NCBI GenBank assembly: GCA_023381235.1
Contig: JAMCTV010000085.1
Location: 887-14,680 of the forward strand
Direction: 5' to 3'
DNA: 13,794 bases
Origin: Gammaproteobacteria bacterium
GTDB taxonomy: Bacteria; Pseudomonadota; Gammaproteobacteria; SURF-13
Part shown: positions 1 through 7,547 of the stretch, piece after piece
How the letters are laid out: every line of letters begins with the position of its first letter
Position numbering within the stretch: position 1 is the first letter of the stretch
Position numbers and translations under genes: made by a program
The notes under the pieces: generated by a model
Seen by the model: the letters and a program-made list of their open reading frames with translations, nothing else
What the model was told of the DNA's origin: nothing
Databases searched by the model: none

Positions 1-236
1 AACTCACCGAGCTCAACCCGTTCATTGCCGATGTGCAGCCGCTGCGCGGCCTGCTCGCTCACGTTCAGCACAATCTTGCCATCCTGCACATGCTGCTGCG
101 GAACCTGCACGCCGCTCTCGGCGGCGTTTACCAGGATGTGCGGAGTCAGTCCGTTGTCGCTGATCCAGTCGTAGAGGGCGCGCAGCAGATAAGGCCGGCT
201 CGATGTCATCGGTGCGCTGCGGGAGGGGCTGTTCAT
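1..236 (-). CDS. sspB: SspB, ClpXP specificity-enhancing factor (partial, C-terminus beyond window)
   Basis: SspB is the adaptor that delivers SsrA-tagged proteins and some regulators to the ClpXP protease in the cytoplasm. Read leftwards from 236, the first 78 residues include SRPYLLRALYDWISDNGLTP followed by a strand ending in HILVNA, then VQVPQQHVQDGKIVLNVS. This matches the conserved SspB substrate-binding fold (the E. coli counterpart begins RRPYLLRAFYEWLLDN). The gene runs off the left edge, so the flexible C-terminal tail that contacts ClpX is not seen. Two ATG starts are possible, at 236 and 209; neither has a clear Shine-Dalgarno sequence. The 236 start lies 17 bases after the sspA stop, while 209 gives an N-terminus closer in length to other SspB proteins. 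The gene follows sspA directly, the usual sspA-sspB operon. Confidence 0.9.
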   Translation of the reverse strand, partial: MNSPSRSAPMTSSRPYLLRALYDWISDNGLTPHILVNAAESGVQVPQQHVQDGKIVLNVSEQAAQRLHIGNERVELGE

Positions 237-253
237 ATGGCGCCGCCCATCCG

Positions 254-880
254 TCATTGCCCCCCGATGGCGCGCTCGGCCGCAGTCAGGCTGGCCTGAA
301 ACGCGTGGCGCGCAAACAGGCGTTCGGCGTATTTGACGATAGGGCGCGCCTGCGCCGGGAGATGGATGCCGGCGTGCGGCAGGCGCCACAGCAGCGGGGC
401 CAAGCTGCAATCCACCAGGGAAAATTCCTCGCTCATGAAATAGCGCTTTTGCGCGAACAGCGGCACGCTGGCGATCAGGCTGTCGCTTAACGTCTTGCGC
501 GGCTTTGCCGCCTGCTTCTCCCTGCCGTGTTCGATCTCTTCAATCAGGCTGTACCAGTCGCGTTCGATGCGGAACATCAGCAGGCGCGCCCGCGCGCGCG
601 CCATCGGATCCACCGGCATCAGGGGCGGATGGGGATAGCGCTCATCCAGGTATTCCGCGATGATGCGCGACTCGTACAACACCACGTCGCGGTCGGCGAA
701 GGTCGGCACACTGCGGTAAGGGTTGATCTCGGTGAGTTCGCGCGGCGGATGCTGCGGGTCCACCAGCACGATATCCACCTCCACGTTTTTTTCGGCCAGC
801 ACCAGGCGCGTGCGGTGACTGAACGGACAAACGTGCCCCGAATACAACACCATGCCCGACCGTCTGTCCGTGGATATCAT
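254..880 (-). CDS. sspA: SspA, stringent starvation protein A (GST-like, RNA polymerase-associated)
   Basis: SspA is a glutathione S-transferase-fold protein that binds RNA polymerase and alters transcription during starvation and acid stress. The 208 residues carry the thioredoxin-like N-terminal domain (about 9-85) with RSVPT at 56-60 and the ES pair at 70-71, then the helical C-terminal domain. The surface loop PHPPLMP at 83-89 is intact; this is the conserved patch needed for SspA function in E. coli. FSLVDC and APLLWRLP in the C-terminal half are also typical. Unlike the E. coli protein it keeps a CPFS motif at 18-21, as in many other proteobacterial SspA proteins; whether it has thiol chemistry is unknown. 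The start at 880 is supported by GGGGAG six bases upstream. sspB follows 17 bases after the stop. The promoter probably lies in the 881-1000 stretch; only a CATAAT-like box at 943-938 was seen there. Confidence 0.95.
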   Translation of the reverse strand: MISTDRRSGMVLYSGHVCPFSHRTRLVLAEKNVEVDIVLVDPQHPPRELTEINPYRSVPTFADRDVVLYESRIIAEYLDERYPHPPLMPVDPMARARARLLMFRIERDWYSLIEEIEHGREKQAAKPRKTLSDSLIASVPLFAQKRYFMSEEFSLVDCSLAPLLWRLPHAGIHLPAQARPIVKYAERLFARHAFQASLTAAERAIGGQ

Positions 881-1273
881 GTCTTGCTCCCCAACCTTAG
901 TGGTTGATTTTTATGGGCTCAATTTTTGTTGAGGGCCATTATGCCGCATTTTGACCCAAACCGATGCGCCCTGTCCAAACAATTGCGCCTTTTCCGCCTT
1001 CCTCCCTATTAATACCGTTCCTTGATTGTGGGTTTTTTAACGGTCTGGGCGTTGACAGCATAAAAATCACGTCCTAGACTTGACGTTTTTCGCCATCGGA
1101 AATTTGGGGAACGGCTGTTTAGATTCAGACAGGCAGGTCGGGTTTGAGTAGTCATCAATAGCTTCAATCCTGGCGTTCAAACTTTAAATTAGGGTACACA
1201 CTCGAGGTCTGTCGTCACGGACGCATTCCATGCGGATGCGCCGTTTGGACGTTGCGACGAGGAGAACGATTCA
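881..1273. other. Divergent intergenic region between sspA and actA
   Basis: This 393-base gene-free stretch separates the divergent sspA and actA genes and is clearly richer in A and T than its surroundings. It should hold both promoters. The rightward promoter at 1052-1080 is described separately. Other visible structure is an imperfect hairpin at about 913-939 (ATGG and CTCAA arms around TTTTTG) in the presumed sspA leader; a 6-bp inverted repeat, ACCGTT at 1014-1019 and AACGGT at 1039-1044, just upstream of the promoter; and a short hairpin at 1222-1240 (CGCAT-CC paired with GG-ATGCG with one bulged T) in the actA leader. No tRNA, riboswitch or small coding region that I can support was found. 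Confidence 0.6.
1052..1080 (+). promoter_or_regulatory. Probable sigma-70 promoter of the act operon
   Basis: A perfect -35 box TTGACA at 1052-1057 is followed after 17 bases by TAGACT at 1075-1080, a four-of-six match to the -10 consensus. It points toward actA. Transcription would start near 1087, giving an untranslated leader of about 185 bases before the actA start. The leader contains the short hairpin at 1222-1240. An ACCGTT/AACGGT inverted repeat at 1014-1044 sits just upstream of the -35 box and could be an operator; no known regulator is recognised. Confidence 0.5.
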
Positions 1274-1891
1274 ATGCAACTGATAGGTACAAGCCGGACG
1301 CGCGCCGGCCGTTATGGATGGTTGGCAGCCGCATTGTGCATGGCGGGCGTGCTGAACACGGCCTCGGCCGCGGAGCCGGTGAGCATGCAGTATCCTATCG
1401 CGCCGCAAGGGAGCTACAAAGGCTTGGATGTGCAGCAGCCGATTGAGTTCCCGCACGACATCCACACCGCGGTCAACAAGATCAACTGCCTGTACTGTCA
1501 TACTTACGCGCGGCAAAGCAAGGTTGCCGGCATTCCTCCTACCAGCAAGTGCATGGGTTGTCACAGCGTCATCGCCACCGACAAGCCGCGCATTCAGAAG
1601 CTCACCGAATACTGGACCAACAAGCAGCCCATCCCCTGGCTCAAGGTGCATGACGTGCCGGACTTCGTGCACTTCACGCACGAAAGACACCTGAAGCGTT
1701 TTATCTTCGATAACCCCGAAGTCATGAACAACCTGTCGGTGGACACCGTGGCGCCGGTGTGCGCGATGTGCCACGGCGATATGCGCGCCAAGACCGTGGC
1801 CAGGAAAGACAAGCCCATGACCATGGGCTGGTGCGTGTCGTGTCACGAGAAGAACGGCGGCCCCGGCGATTGCTGGAAGTGTCATAAATAA
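1274..1891 (+). CDS. actA: ActA, pentaheme cytochrome c subunit of alternative complex III
   Basis: ActA is the periplasmic multiheme cytochrome of ACIII and carries electrons from the Fe-S subunit toward the monoheme cytochrome or an external acceptor. The 205-residue protein has exactly five CxxCH heme-binding motifs: CLYCH (72-76), CMGCH (93-97), CAMCH (163-167), CVSCH (187-191) and CWKCH (200-204). Extra histidines such as HDIH (61-64) and HFTHERH (133-139) are candidate distal ligands. The N-terminus is basic, then hydrophobic (about 15-30), ending in ASAAEP, so it is either a cleaved Sec signal peptide (after about residue 32) or an uncleaved anchor. The start at 1274 follows GAGGAG by a good distance. 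It is the first gene of the act operon, with 27 bases before actB1. The pentaheme count separates it from the hexaheme QrcA of sulfate reducers. Confidence 0.9.
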   Translation: MQLIGTSRTRAGRYGWLAAALCMAGVLNTASAAEPVSMQYPIAPQGSYKGLDVQQPIEFPHDIHTAVNKINCLYCHTYARQSKVAGIPPTSKCMGCHSVIATDKPRIQKLTEYWTNKQPIPWLKVHDVPDFVHFTHERHLKRFIFDNPEVMNNLSVDTVAPVCAMCHGDMRAKTVARKDKPMTMGWCVSCHEKNGGPGDCWKCHK

Positions 1892-1918
1892 CCTTGGCTG
1901 CGTTACCAGGGCTAAGCG

Positions 1919-4135
1919 ATGGAACTCACCATGATTAACTTGAAACTGAAACGCAGGGAATTTCTGCAATTGATGGGCTGGGGCACGGCGGGTGCGACGC
2001 TCGCGGGCTGCGACCTGCCTACCACTGTCACTCTGGAAGAAGGCAAGGAAGAAGTCGTCGCCTATCTGTCGCCCGAAGAGTACGCCATTCCCGGCGTCGG
2101 CGTGTGGTATGCCTCCACCTGTGCCCAGTGCGCGGCGGGCTGCGGCATCCATGGCCGGGTGCGCGAGGGGCGCGTGCTCAAGCTGGAAGGCAATCCCGAC
2201 TCACCCATCAATCACGGCAAGCTGTGCCAGATGGGCCAGGCCGGGGTGCAGAATCATTACAACCCGGATCGCTACACCAGCCCCAAGCTGCGCCGGGACG
2301 GCGCGCTGGTGGACATTACCTGGGATGAGGCGTGGAAGCTGATTGAAGAAAAAACCGGCGCCGCGGCCAATCTCGGCGCGGGGCGTCTGGCTTGGGTGAC
2401 CGGCACGCTGAGCGGACATCAGGCGGCGCTCATGGCGGCGCACATCGAGGCCGTGAACGGCAAGCACTACGGCCACGAGGTGATTACGCCCGCGGTGTGG
2501 CAGGCGGTGAACAAGGATTTATTCGGCGAGGCCATGCCGCGCCTGCATCTCTCCAAGGCTAAGCTGGCGCTCTCGTTCGGTGCGGATTTCCTCGGCACCT
2601 GGCTCTCTCCGGTGCACTTCTCCACCGAATACGCGCAGTTCCGCAAAGCCCCGCGCGGCATTCTGATTCAAGTCGAGCCCGCCATGTCGCTCACCGGCGC
2701 CAACGCCGACCTGTGGCTGGCCATCCGCCCCGGCACCGAAGGCGCGCTCGCCCTGGGACTGGCCTATATGCTGGCGCAAAACGGCGTCGCCGCGCCGGAC
2801 GCCCTGCAGGGCGTGATCGGCGATTACGCGCCGAGCAAGGTCGCCGGGATCACCGGCGTGTCCGAGGCGCGCATCACGCAGTTGGCCGAGTTGCTGCGCA
2901 AGCACGCGCCCAGTCTGGTATTGCCCGGCTACACTGCGCAGGGTCAGGCGCAGGGGTATGAAACCACCGCCGCCATCATGCTGCTCAACGTGATGCTCGG
3001 CAACGTAGGGCAAACCATCACTTCCGGCGGCGAATTTCCCTTCCCGCAGCTTGCCGCCAAGAGCGGCAACACGCGCGACCTCATCGCCTTCGCCGACGCG
3101 GCTCATAACAAGGCGCACGACGTGGTGTTTTTCTACGGTGTGAATCCGGTGTTTACCGCGCCCGCTGCGCTCAATCTGGCCGACCGTCTCAAGAACATTC
3201 CGTTCAAGGTCGCCTTCACCCAATTCCCGGACGAGACCGCCGCGCAGTGCGACCTCATCATGCCCGTCGCCTCGTATCTGGAGGACTGGGGCACGCACGC
3301 GCCTGCCTATCAGCCCGACGGGGTAATCGGCTTGCAGCAGCCGTTGATGGAAACGCTGTATCCCGGAACGCCGGGCCTGGGCGATGCGCTGCTCACGCTG
3401 CTCAAGGCGCGCGACGCGGGCAAATACGGCGCCTGGAACAATTATTACGGTTATCTGAAACAGGCCGTGACCAGCCTGCCGGCGCAATACCGCAGCGCCG
3501 GGCAATCGGACGAGGCGTTCTGGCAGTCGGTGCTGCAAAAGGGTCAGCTCAAAGTGGAAGTAAAGAGCGGCGCATTGCAGGCCAAACCCTTGAGCGGATT
3601 TAACCTTTCTGCACCTGCAACGGGCGGCGATTATCCGCTCACGCTCATCCCCTCGCCGCGCCTGTCGTTCTGGGACGGACGTCACGCCAATCTGCCCTGG
3701 ATACAGGAAGCCCCGGATCAGATCACCAAGGTGGTGTGGGATTCCTGGGCCGAGATTCACCCCGCGACCGCCGCCAGGCTCGGCGTGGAAGAAGGCGACG
3801 TGCTGGAGATCGCCTCCGAACAGGGCGCGATCAAGGTCAAGGCCTTTATCCATAAAGGCGTGCATCCGGACGCCATCGCCGTGCCCATGGGGCAGGGCCA
3901 TGACGACTACGGCCGCTACGCCAGAAACCGCGGCGCAAATCCGCTCAGGATTTTGAACCCCGTGACCGACGCCAAAACCGGCGAACTCGCGCTGTACGGC
4001 ACGCGCGTCAAGGCCACGCCCACCGGCGAGCGGCAGATGCTGGTCAAGGCCGGGCGTGACAATATCTCGCAACGCGGACGCAAACTGGCGGCGACCATCT
4101 CCGCCGAGCAGTTCCGCCGCACCGAAGGAGTCTGA
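1919..4135 (+). CDS. actB1: ActB1, molybdopterin-oxidoreductase-like subunit of alternative complex III
   Basis: This 738-residue protein corresponds to the N-terminal half of fused ActB proteins; here it is a separate gene. It has a twin-arginine signal (KRREFLQLMG, 11-20) followed by an LAGC lipobox-like sequence ending at Cys31. Next comes an N-terminal domain with C68-x2-C71-x3-C75-x27-C103, the arrangement of the [4Fe-4S] site in active molybdoenzymes, then GNPDSPINHGKLC. A long molybdopterin-oxidoreductase fold follows, with a C-terminal dinucleotide-binding-like domain from about 565 (WAEIHPATAARLGVEEGDVL). No Ser, Cys or Sec Mo-ligand motif of the usual kind is apparent after the Fe-S region, and ACIII proteins characterised so far lack molybdenum, so I infer a structural role, possibly with one extra Fe-S cluster. 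ATG at 1919 has only weak upstream GGG; ATG at 1931 is an alternative that keeps the Tat motif. Confidence 0.88.
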   Translation: MELTMINLKLKRREFLQLMGWGTAGATLAGCDLPTTVTLEEGKEEVVAYLSPEEYAIPGVGVWYASTCAQCAAGCGIHGRVREGRVLKLEGNPDSPINHGKLCQMGQAGVQNHYNPDRYTSPKLRRDGALVDITWDEAWKLIEEKTGAAANLGAGRLAWVTGTLSGHQAALMAAHIEAVNGKHYGHEVITPAVWQAVNKDLFGEAMPRLHLSKAKLALSFGADFLGTWLSPVHFSTEYAQFRKAPRGILIQVEPAMSLTGANADLWLAIRPGTEGALALGLAYMLAQNGVAAPDALQGVIGDYAPSKVAGITGVSEARITQLAELLRKHAPSLVLPGYTAQGQAQGYETTAAIMLLNVMLGNVGQTITSGGEFPFPQLAAKSGNTRDLIAFADAAHNKAHDVVFFYGVNPVFTAPAALNLADRLKNIPFKVAFTQFPDETAAQCDLIMPVASYLEDWGTHAPAYQPDGVIGLQQPLMETLYPGTPGLGDALLTLLKARDAGKYGAWNNYYGYLKQAVTSLPAQYRSAGQSDEAFWQSVLQKGQLKVEVKSGALQAKPLSGFNLSAPATGGDYPLTLIPSPRLSFWDGRHANLPWIQEAPDQITKVVWDSWAEIHPATAARLGVEEGDVLEIASEQGAIKVKAFIHKGVHPDAIAVPMGQGHDDYGRYARNRGANPLRILNPVTDAKTGELALYGTRVKATPTGERQMLVKAGRDNISQRGRKLAATISAEQFRRTEGV

Positions 4136-4139
4136 TCTC

Positions 4140-5000
4140 ATGTCGCTGAAAAATTTAGTCACCGATTGGTCGCGCTACCGCCAGGGCATCGAGGAGGGCG
4201 GCTTCCAGCACTACGAACATCGCTGGGGCATGACCATAGACCTGAACGCGTGCATCGGCTGCAACGCCTGCTCCACCGCGTGCTATGCGGAAAACAATCT
4301 CGCCGTGGTGGGCAAGGAGCGCTTCGCCAAGGGTCACTTCATGCACTGGATGCGCGTCGAGCGCTACTGGGACGAGAATTACGCCGAGCAGCAGCACCCG
4401 GAGCAGGGCGCGAGCTTCCTGCCCATGCTGTGCCAGCAGTGCGGCGCCGCGCCGTGCGAGCCGGTGTGCCCGGTGGTGGCGACGTACCATACGCCGGACG
4501 GCCTCAACGCGCAGGTGTACAACCGCTGCATCGGCTCGCGCTATTGCAACAACAACTGTCCGTACCGCGTGCGCTATTTCAATTTCTGGTCGTATTACGA
4601 GTCCTCCTGGCCGGAGCCGTTGAACCTCCAGCTCAACCCCGATCTCACCGTGCGCGACAAGGGCGTGATGGAAAAGTGCACCTTCTGCGTGCAGCGCATC
4701 CGCGTGGCCAAGGACCAGGCCAAGATGGAAAACCGCAAGGTCAGGGACGGCGAGTTCACCACCGCCTGCGCCCAGGCCTGTCCGGCCAGCGCCATCACCT
4801 TCGGCGACCTGATGGATCAGGACAGCGCCGTGACCAAGCTGTGGGCCAGGCACGAGGTCGCGCGCCACGATGACAAAGGCCGCCCGGTGCAGGAACAGCA
4901 TAAAGAGCACCCGGAACTGCGCGGCTACCGCGTGCTGGAGGAGCTCAACACCGATCCGTCGGTGATGTATCTCGAACGCGTGCGCGAAGAGCTGGCTTAA
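4140..5000 (+). CDS. actB2: ActB2, four-cluster iron-sulfur subunit of alternative complex III
   Basis: This subunit forms the Fe-S wire between the quinol site and the cytochromes. In 286 residues it shows the DMSO-reductase/Psr-type electron-transfer pattern: C38-x2-C41-x2-C44-x3-C48; C98-x2-C101-x4-C106-x3-C110; C130-x5-C136-x3-C140; C180-x2-C183; C210-x3-C214. In the third group the position that would be the middle cysteine is Ser133 (CIGSRYC). Fifteen cysteines therefore fit three [4Fe-4S] and one [3Fe-4S] cluster, the composition known for ActB. There is no signal peptide; it is presumably exported bound to the Tat-targeted ActB1. The ATG at 4140 is preferred over an upstream in-frame ATG inside actB1 because GAAGGAG lies just before it and it is 4 bases after the actB1 stop. 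The split into B1 and B2 is seen in other bacteria too. Confidence 0.9.
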   Translation: MSLKNLVTDWSRYRQGIEEGGFQHYEHRWGMTIDLNACIGCNACSTACYAENNLAVVGKERFAKGHFMHWMRVERYWDENYAEQQHPEQGASFLPMLCQQCGAAPCEPVCPVVATYHTPDGLNAQVYNRCIGSRYCNNNCPYRVRYFNFWSYYESSWPEPLNLQLNPDLTVRDKGVMEKCTFCVQRIRVAKDQAKMENRKVRDGEFTTACAQACPASAITFGDLMDQDSAVTKLWARHEVARHDDKGRPVQEQHKEHPELRGYRVLEELNTDPSVMYLERVREELA

Positions 5001-5011
5001 GGGAGCGCGCC

Positions 5012-6448
5012 ATGAACCAAAACGCACTACACCACGACAAAGACATCCGCGACGATCTTGCCTGGGCGCAGATCAACAAGGATATCCTGAAGAGCCTGGA
5101 GAATCCGCGCCGCGGCTATTGGTATTCCATCATCGTCTGCCTGATCCTGCTCGCCATCGGCTTTACCGCCGAGGTGATTCAGTACCAGCAAGGCATGGGC
5201 ATGTCCAAGAACCACCCGCACATGTGGAACCTGTACATCGCCACCTTCATTTTCTGGATCGGCATGAGCCACTCCGGCACGCTGCTGTCGGCGATCCTGC
5301 ACATCGTGCACGCCGACTGGCGCAAGCCGATTTACCGCTTCGCCGAGGCCATGACCACCTTCTCGCTCATGACCGCACTCTTGTTCCCGGTGATCCACCT
5401 GGGCAGATTATGGAATTTTTACTGGGTCATACCCTACATCCCGTCGCGCGGCACCTGGCCCAATTTCCGCTCGCCGCTGTCGTGGGACGGCTTCGCCATC
5501 ATGACCTACCTCACCTCGTCGGCGCTGTTCCTGTACGTCGGCATGCTGCCCGACCTGGCCATTGCGCGCGACAACACCACCGGCTGGCGCAAGCGGCTGT
5601 ACAGTACGCTGTCGCTCGGCTGGCGCGGTGACGACCGGCAGTGGCGCGTGTTCCGCAAGGCCTACATGCTGATGGCGATCTTCCTGATTCCGCTCGCGGT
5701 GTCGGTGCATTCCATCGTGTCGTCCGACTTCGCCATGTCCATCATGCCAGGCTGGCATGTGACCACGTTCCCGCCTTACTTCGTGGCCGGCGCGCTGTAT
5801 TCCGGCTGCGCGGCGATCATCACGCTGTTCATCCTGCTGCGCTACTACTTCCGCTGGGAGGAGTACATGACGCTGGCGATACTGGAGAAGATCTGCAAGC
5901 TTACCTTCGCCATCGCCATGATGTGGACTTACCTCAACCTGGTCGAGTTCGCCTCGGTGTGGTACGGGCATGACGTGTACGCCAAGGAGGTGCTGTGGGG
6001 CAAGATGACCGGCGCCTACGCGCCCGCGTTCTGGAGCATGATGTTCTTCGGCTCGGTGCTGCCGTTTACGCTCGCGTTCCAGAAGCTGCGCCGCCACATC
6101 CCCGCCATGATGGCGGTGTCCATCCTGCTCAACGTCGGCATGTGGCTGGAGCGCTGGATGATTGTGTCACCCACGCTGTCGGAGTCGTTCTATCCCTGGG
6201 CTTGGGGCGTGATGTGGCCCACGATCACCTCCTGGGCCATCGTGCTCGGCAGCTTCGGCTGGTTCGGCCTGCTGTTCCTGGTGTTCGTGAAAATCTTCCC
6301 GTCGGTTTCGATGTATGAGGTGAAGGAAATGGTGTATCACCGCAAGCTGGCGCGCGAGAAGGGCGTGGCACACGGCGCTGTGCACGGCCACGCGGGCGGG
6401 GCGCAACCGGCCCACAGCCCCAGCATGAAAAAGGAGGGCAACCCATGA
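5012..6448 (+). CDS. actC: ActC, NrfD-like integral membrane subunit of alternative complex III
   Basis: ActC is the main membrane subunit and is thought to carry the quinol-oxidising site facing the periplasm. The 478 residues contain about ten hydrophobic segments (roughly 36-56, 73-97, 113-131, 160-180, 217-236, 254-277, 296-315, 338-357, 364-380 and 401-428), as expected for the NrfD/PsrC family. H129 (PVIHLGRLW) and D159 (LSWDGF) are 30 residues apart, matching in spacing the His/Asp pair proposed for quinol chemistry in characterised ActC; this assignment is from memory, not alignment. The cytoplasmic C-terminal tail is rich in histidine, glycine and alanine (452-470), which is odd and may bind metal or simply be unstructured. 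GGGAG precedes the start. It lies 11 bases after actB2 and overlaps actD by 4 bases (ATGA), implying coupled translation. Confidence 0.92.
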   Translation: MNQNALHHDKDIRDDLAWAQINKDILKSLENPRRGYWYSIIVCLILLAIGFTAEVIQYQQGMGMSKNHPHMWNLYIATFIFWIGMSHSGTLLSAILHIVHADWRKPIYRFAEAMTTFSLMTALLFPVIHLGRLWNFYWVIPYIPSRGTWPNFRSPLSWDGFAIMTYLTSSALFLYVGMLPDLAIARDNTTGWRKRLYSTLSLGWRGDDRQWRVFRKAYMLMAIFLIPLAVSVHSIVSSDFAMSIMPGWHVTTFPPYFVAGALYSGCAAIITLFILLRYYFRWEEYMTLAILEKICKLTFAIAMMWTYLNLVEFASVWYGHDVYAKEVLWGKMTGAYAPAFWSMMFFGSVLPFTLAFQKLRRHIPAMMAVSILLNVGMWLERWMIVSPTLSESFYPWAWGVMWPTITSWAIVLGSFGWFGLLFLVFVKIFPSVSMYEVKEMVYHRKLAREKGVAHGAVHGHAGGAQPAHSPSMKKEGNP

Positions 6449-6975
6449 AGAAGACCCATCGCATCCTGGGCTTGTTCAGCAACTTCGACGAGGCGACCAA
6501 CGCGATTTACGACATCCGCGCAGATAAGGTGCGCGGTGTGTCGGTGGATGACGTGACCCTGATCTCGCCCATCGAGCACCCGGAGGTTGAAGAGGCGCTG
6601 GGCGACCGCCCGGTGTATGTGCAGTTCTTCACCATGTTCGGCGGCCTGTTCGGGTTGATCGGAAGCTGGCTGTGGATTTCCTCCGCGCAGGCTACCTTTC
6701 TGGTGCAGCCGCAGGGCGGGAAGGCGGTGGTGACGCTGGTGTCCAACTTCGTGCTGAATTATGAAATGATGATCCTGGGCAGCGTGCTGTTCACCCTGCT
6801 CGGATTTCTGGCGGGTTCGCGCCTGCCGTCCAAACCCGGTTCGCTGTACAGCGAAAAGGTGAGCTTGGATCAGATCGGCATCATACTGGAGCTGGAACAA
6901 AATCAGGTGGAACCGGCCAAGAGCCTGTTCCGCGCCCACAAGGCATTGGAAATCAGGGAAGAGGCAAACAAATGA
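6445..6975 (+). CDS. actD: ActD, small membrane subunit of alternative complex III (DUF3341-like)
   Basis: ActD is a non-redox subunit of ACIII that packs against the membrane core. The 176-residue protein begins with a soluble ferredoxin-fold-like domain (HRILGLFSNFDEATNAIYDI, then the DDVTLISPI strand, residues 5-45), then two hydrophobic segments (about 61-79 and 106-124) and a short soluble C-terminal part. This alternating layout is that of the DUF3341 family. There are no cysteines or heme motifs. AAGGAGGG is a strong ribosome site before the ATG, which overlaps the actC stop (ATGA). Its own stop overlaps actE the same way. Recognition rests on topology and its position between actC and actE. 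Confidence 0.85.
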   Translation: MKKTHRILGLFSNFDEATNAIYDIRADKVRGVSVDDVTLISPIEHPEVEEALGDRPVYVQFFTMFGGLFGLIGSWLWISSAQATFLVQPQGGKAVVTLVSNFVLNYEMMILGSVLFTLLGFLAGSRLPSKPGSLYSEKVSLDQIGIILELEQNQVEPAKSLFRAHKALEIREEANK

Positions 6976-7532
6976 ACACGCGTCGTATCGTATCCGCCGC
7001 ATTGCTCACCTGTGCGCTCACCCCGGCGCTGGTGTGGGCCTGGCCGTGGTCACAGGACATGATGAACCAGCCCAGCGTGAAGCCGCAGGAGGGCGTGCCC
7101 AAGCCGTTCCCCAGGCACTCGGTGCCGGTGCAGGGCATCCCCACGGAGTACAACAGCCGCGAGGAAACCAAGAGCCTCGCCAATCCGATACCGGTCAGTG
7201 ACGAGTCGCTGTATAAGGGCCACGCCCTGTTCCGCATCTACTGCGCGGCGTGCCACGGGCTCACCGGCCAGGCCGACTCGCCGGTGACGGAAAAGATCGG
7301 CGCCATCCCGCTGATTGATGACTATGTGCAAAAGCAGCTTACCGAGGGCTGGGTGTTCGGCACCATCACTTTCGGCAGCGCCATCATGCCCGCCTACGGC
7401 GTGCCGCAGAAACGCGAGGGGCAGACAGGCTCCAATGACTTGAGCGTGGAGGAGCGCTGGCACGTGGTGAATTACGTCAAGCACGGCCTGGTTAAAGACG
7501 CCGCGGCTGCGCAGCAGGCGCAGGTGAAATAA
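6972..7532 (+). CDS. actE: ActE, monoheme cytochrome c subunit of alternative complex III
   Basis: ActE is the periplasmic monoheme cytochrome that probably acts as the electron exit of the complex. The 186 residues hold a single CAACH motif (91-95) and a likely axial methionine at 139 (SAIMPAYG), in a class I cytochrome c domain preceded by an approximately 60-residue proline-rich arm. The N-terminus MNTRRIVSAALLTCALTPALVWA (in two parts, 1-5 basic and 6-22 hydrophobic) is a signal peptide, probably cleaved after VWA (23). Cys14 gives a poor lipobox (LLTC), so a lipid anchor is possible but not favoured. It overlaps actD by 4 bases and precedes actF by 15. The tail AAAAQQAQVK is low complexity. 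Confidence 0.9.
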   Translation: MNTRRIVSAALLTCALTPALVWAWPWSQDMMNQPSVKPQEGVPKPFPRHSVPVQGIPTEYNSREETKSLANPIPVSDESLYKGHALFRIYCAACHGLTGQADSPVTEKIGAIPLIDDYVQKQLTEGWVFGTITFGSAIMPAYGVPQKREGQTGSNDLSVEERWHVVNYVKHGLVKDAAAAQQAQVK

Positions 7533-7547
7533 GACAGAGGAATTATC

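Noticed and set aside
1271..2152. A 293-codon minus-strand frame opposite actA and the start of actB1
   Set aside because: It spans two genes with clear heme and Tat motifs on the other strand and has no recognisable domain.
2519..4162. A 547-codon open frame on the minus strand, antisense to actB1
   Set aside because: It lies opposite a well-supported Tat-targeted oxidoreductase gene, is Arg/His/Gly-biased as expected for antisense of GC-rich DNA, and shows no recognisable domain.
1274..5000. Qrc or polysulfide reductase complex instead of ACIII
   Set aside because: Qrc has a hexaheme cytochrome and lacks ActD, ActE and ActF equivalents; here ActA has five hemes and a second NrfD-like protein and a monoheme cytochrome are present.
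4155..5027. A 290-codon minus-strand frame opposite actB2
   Set aside because: The composition is rich in Ala, Val and His without motifs; the plus strand carries fifteen ordered Fe-S cysteines.
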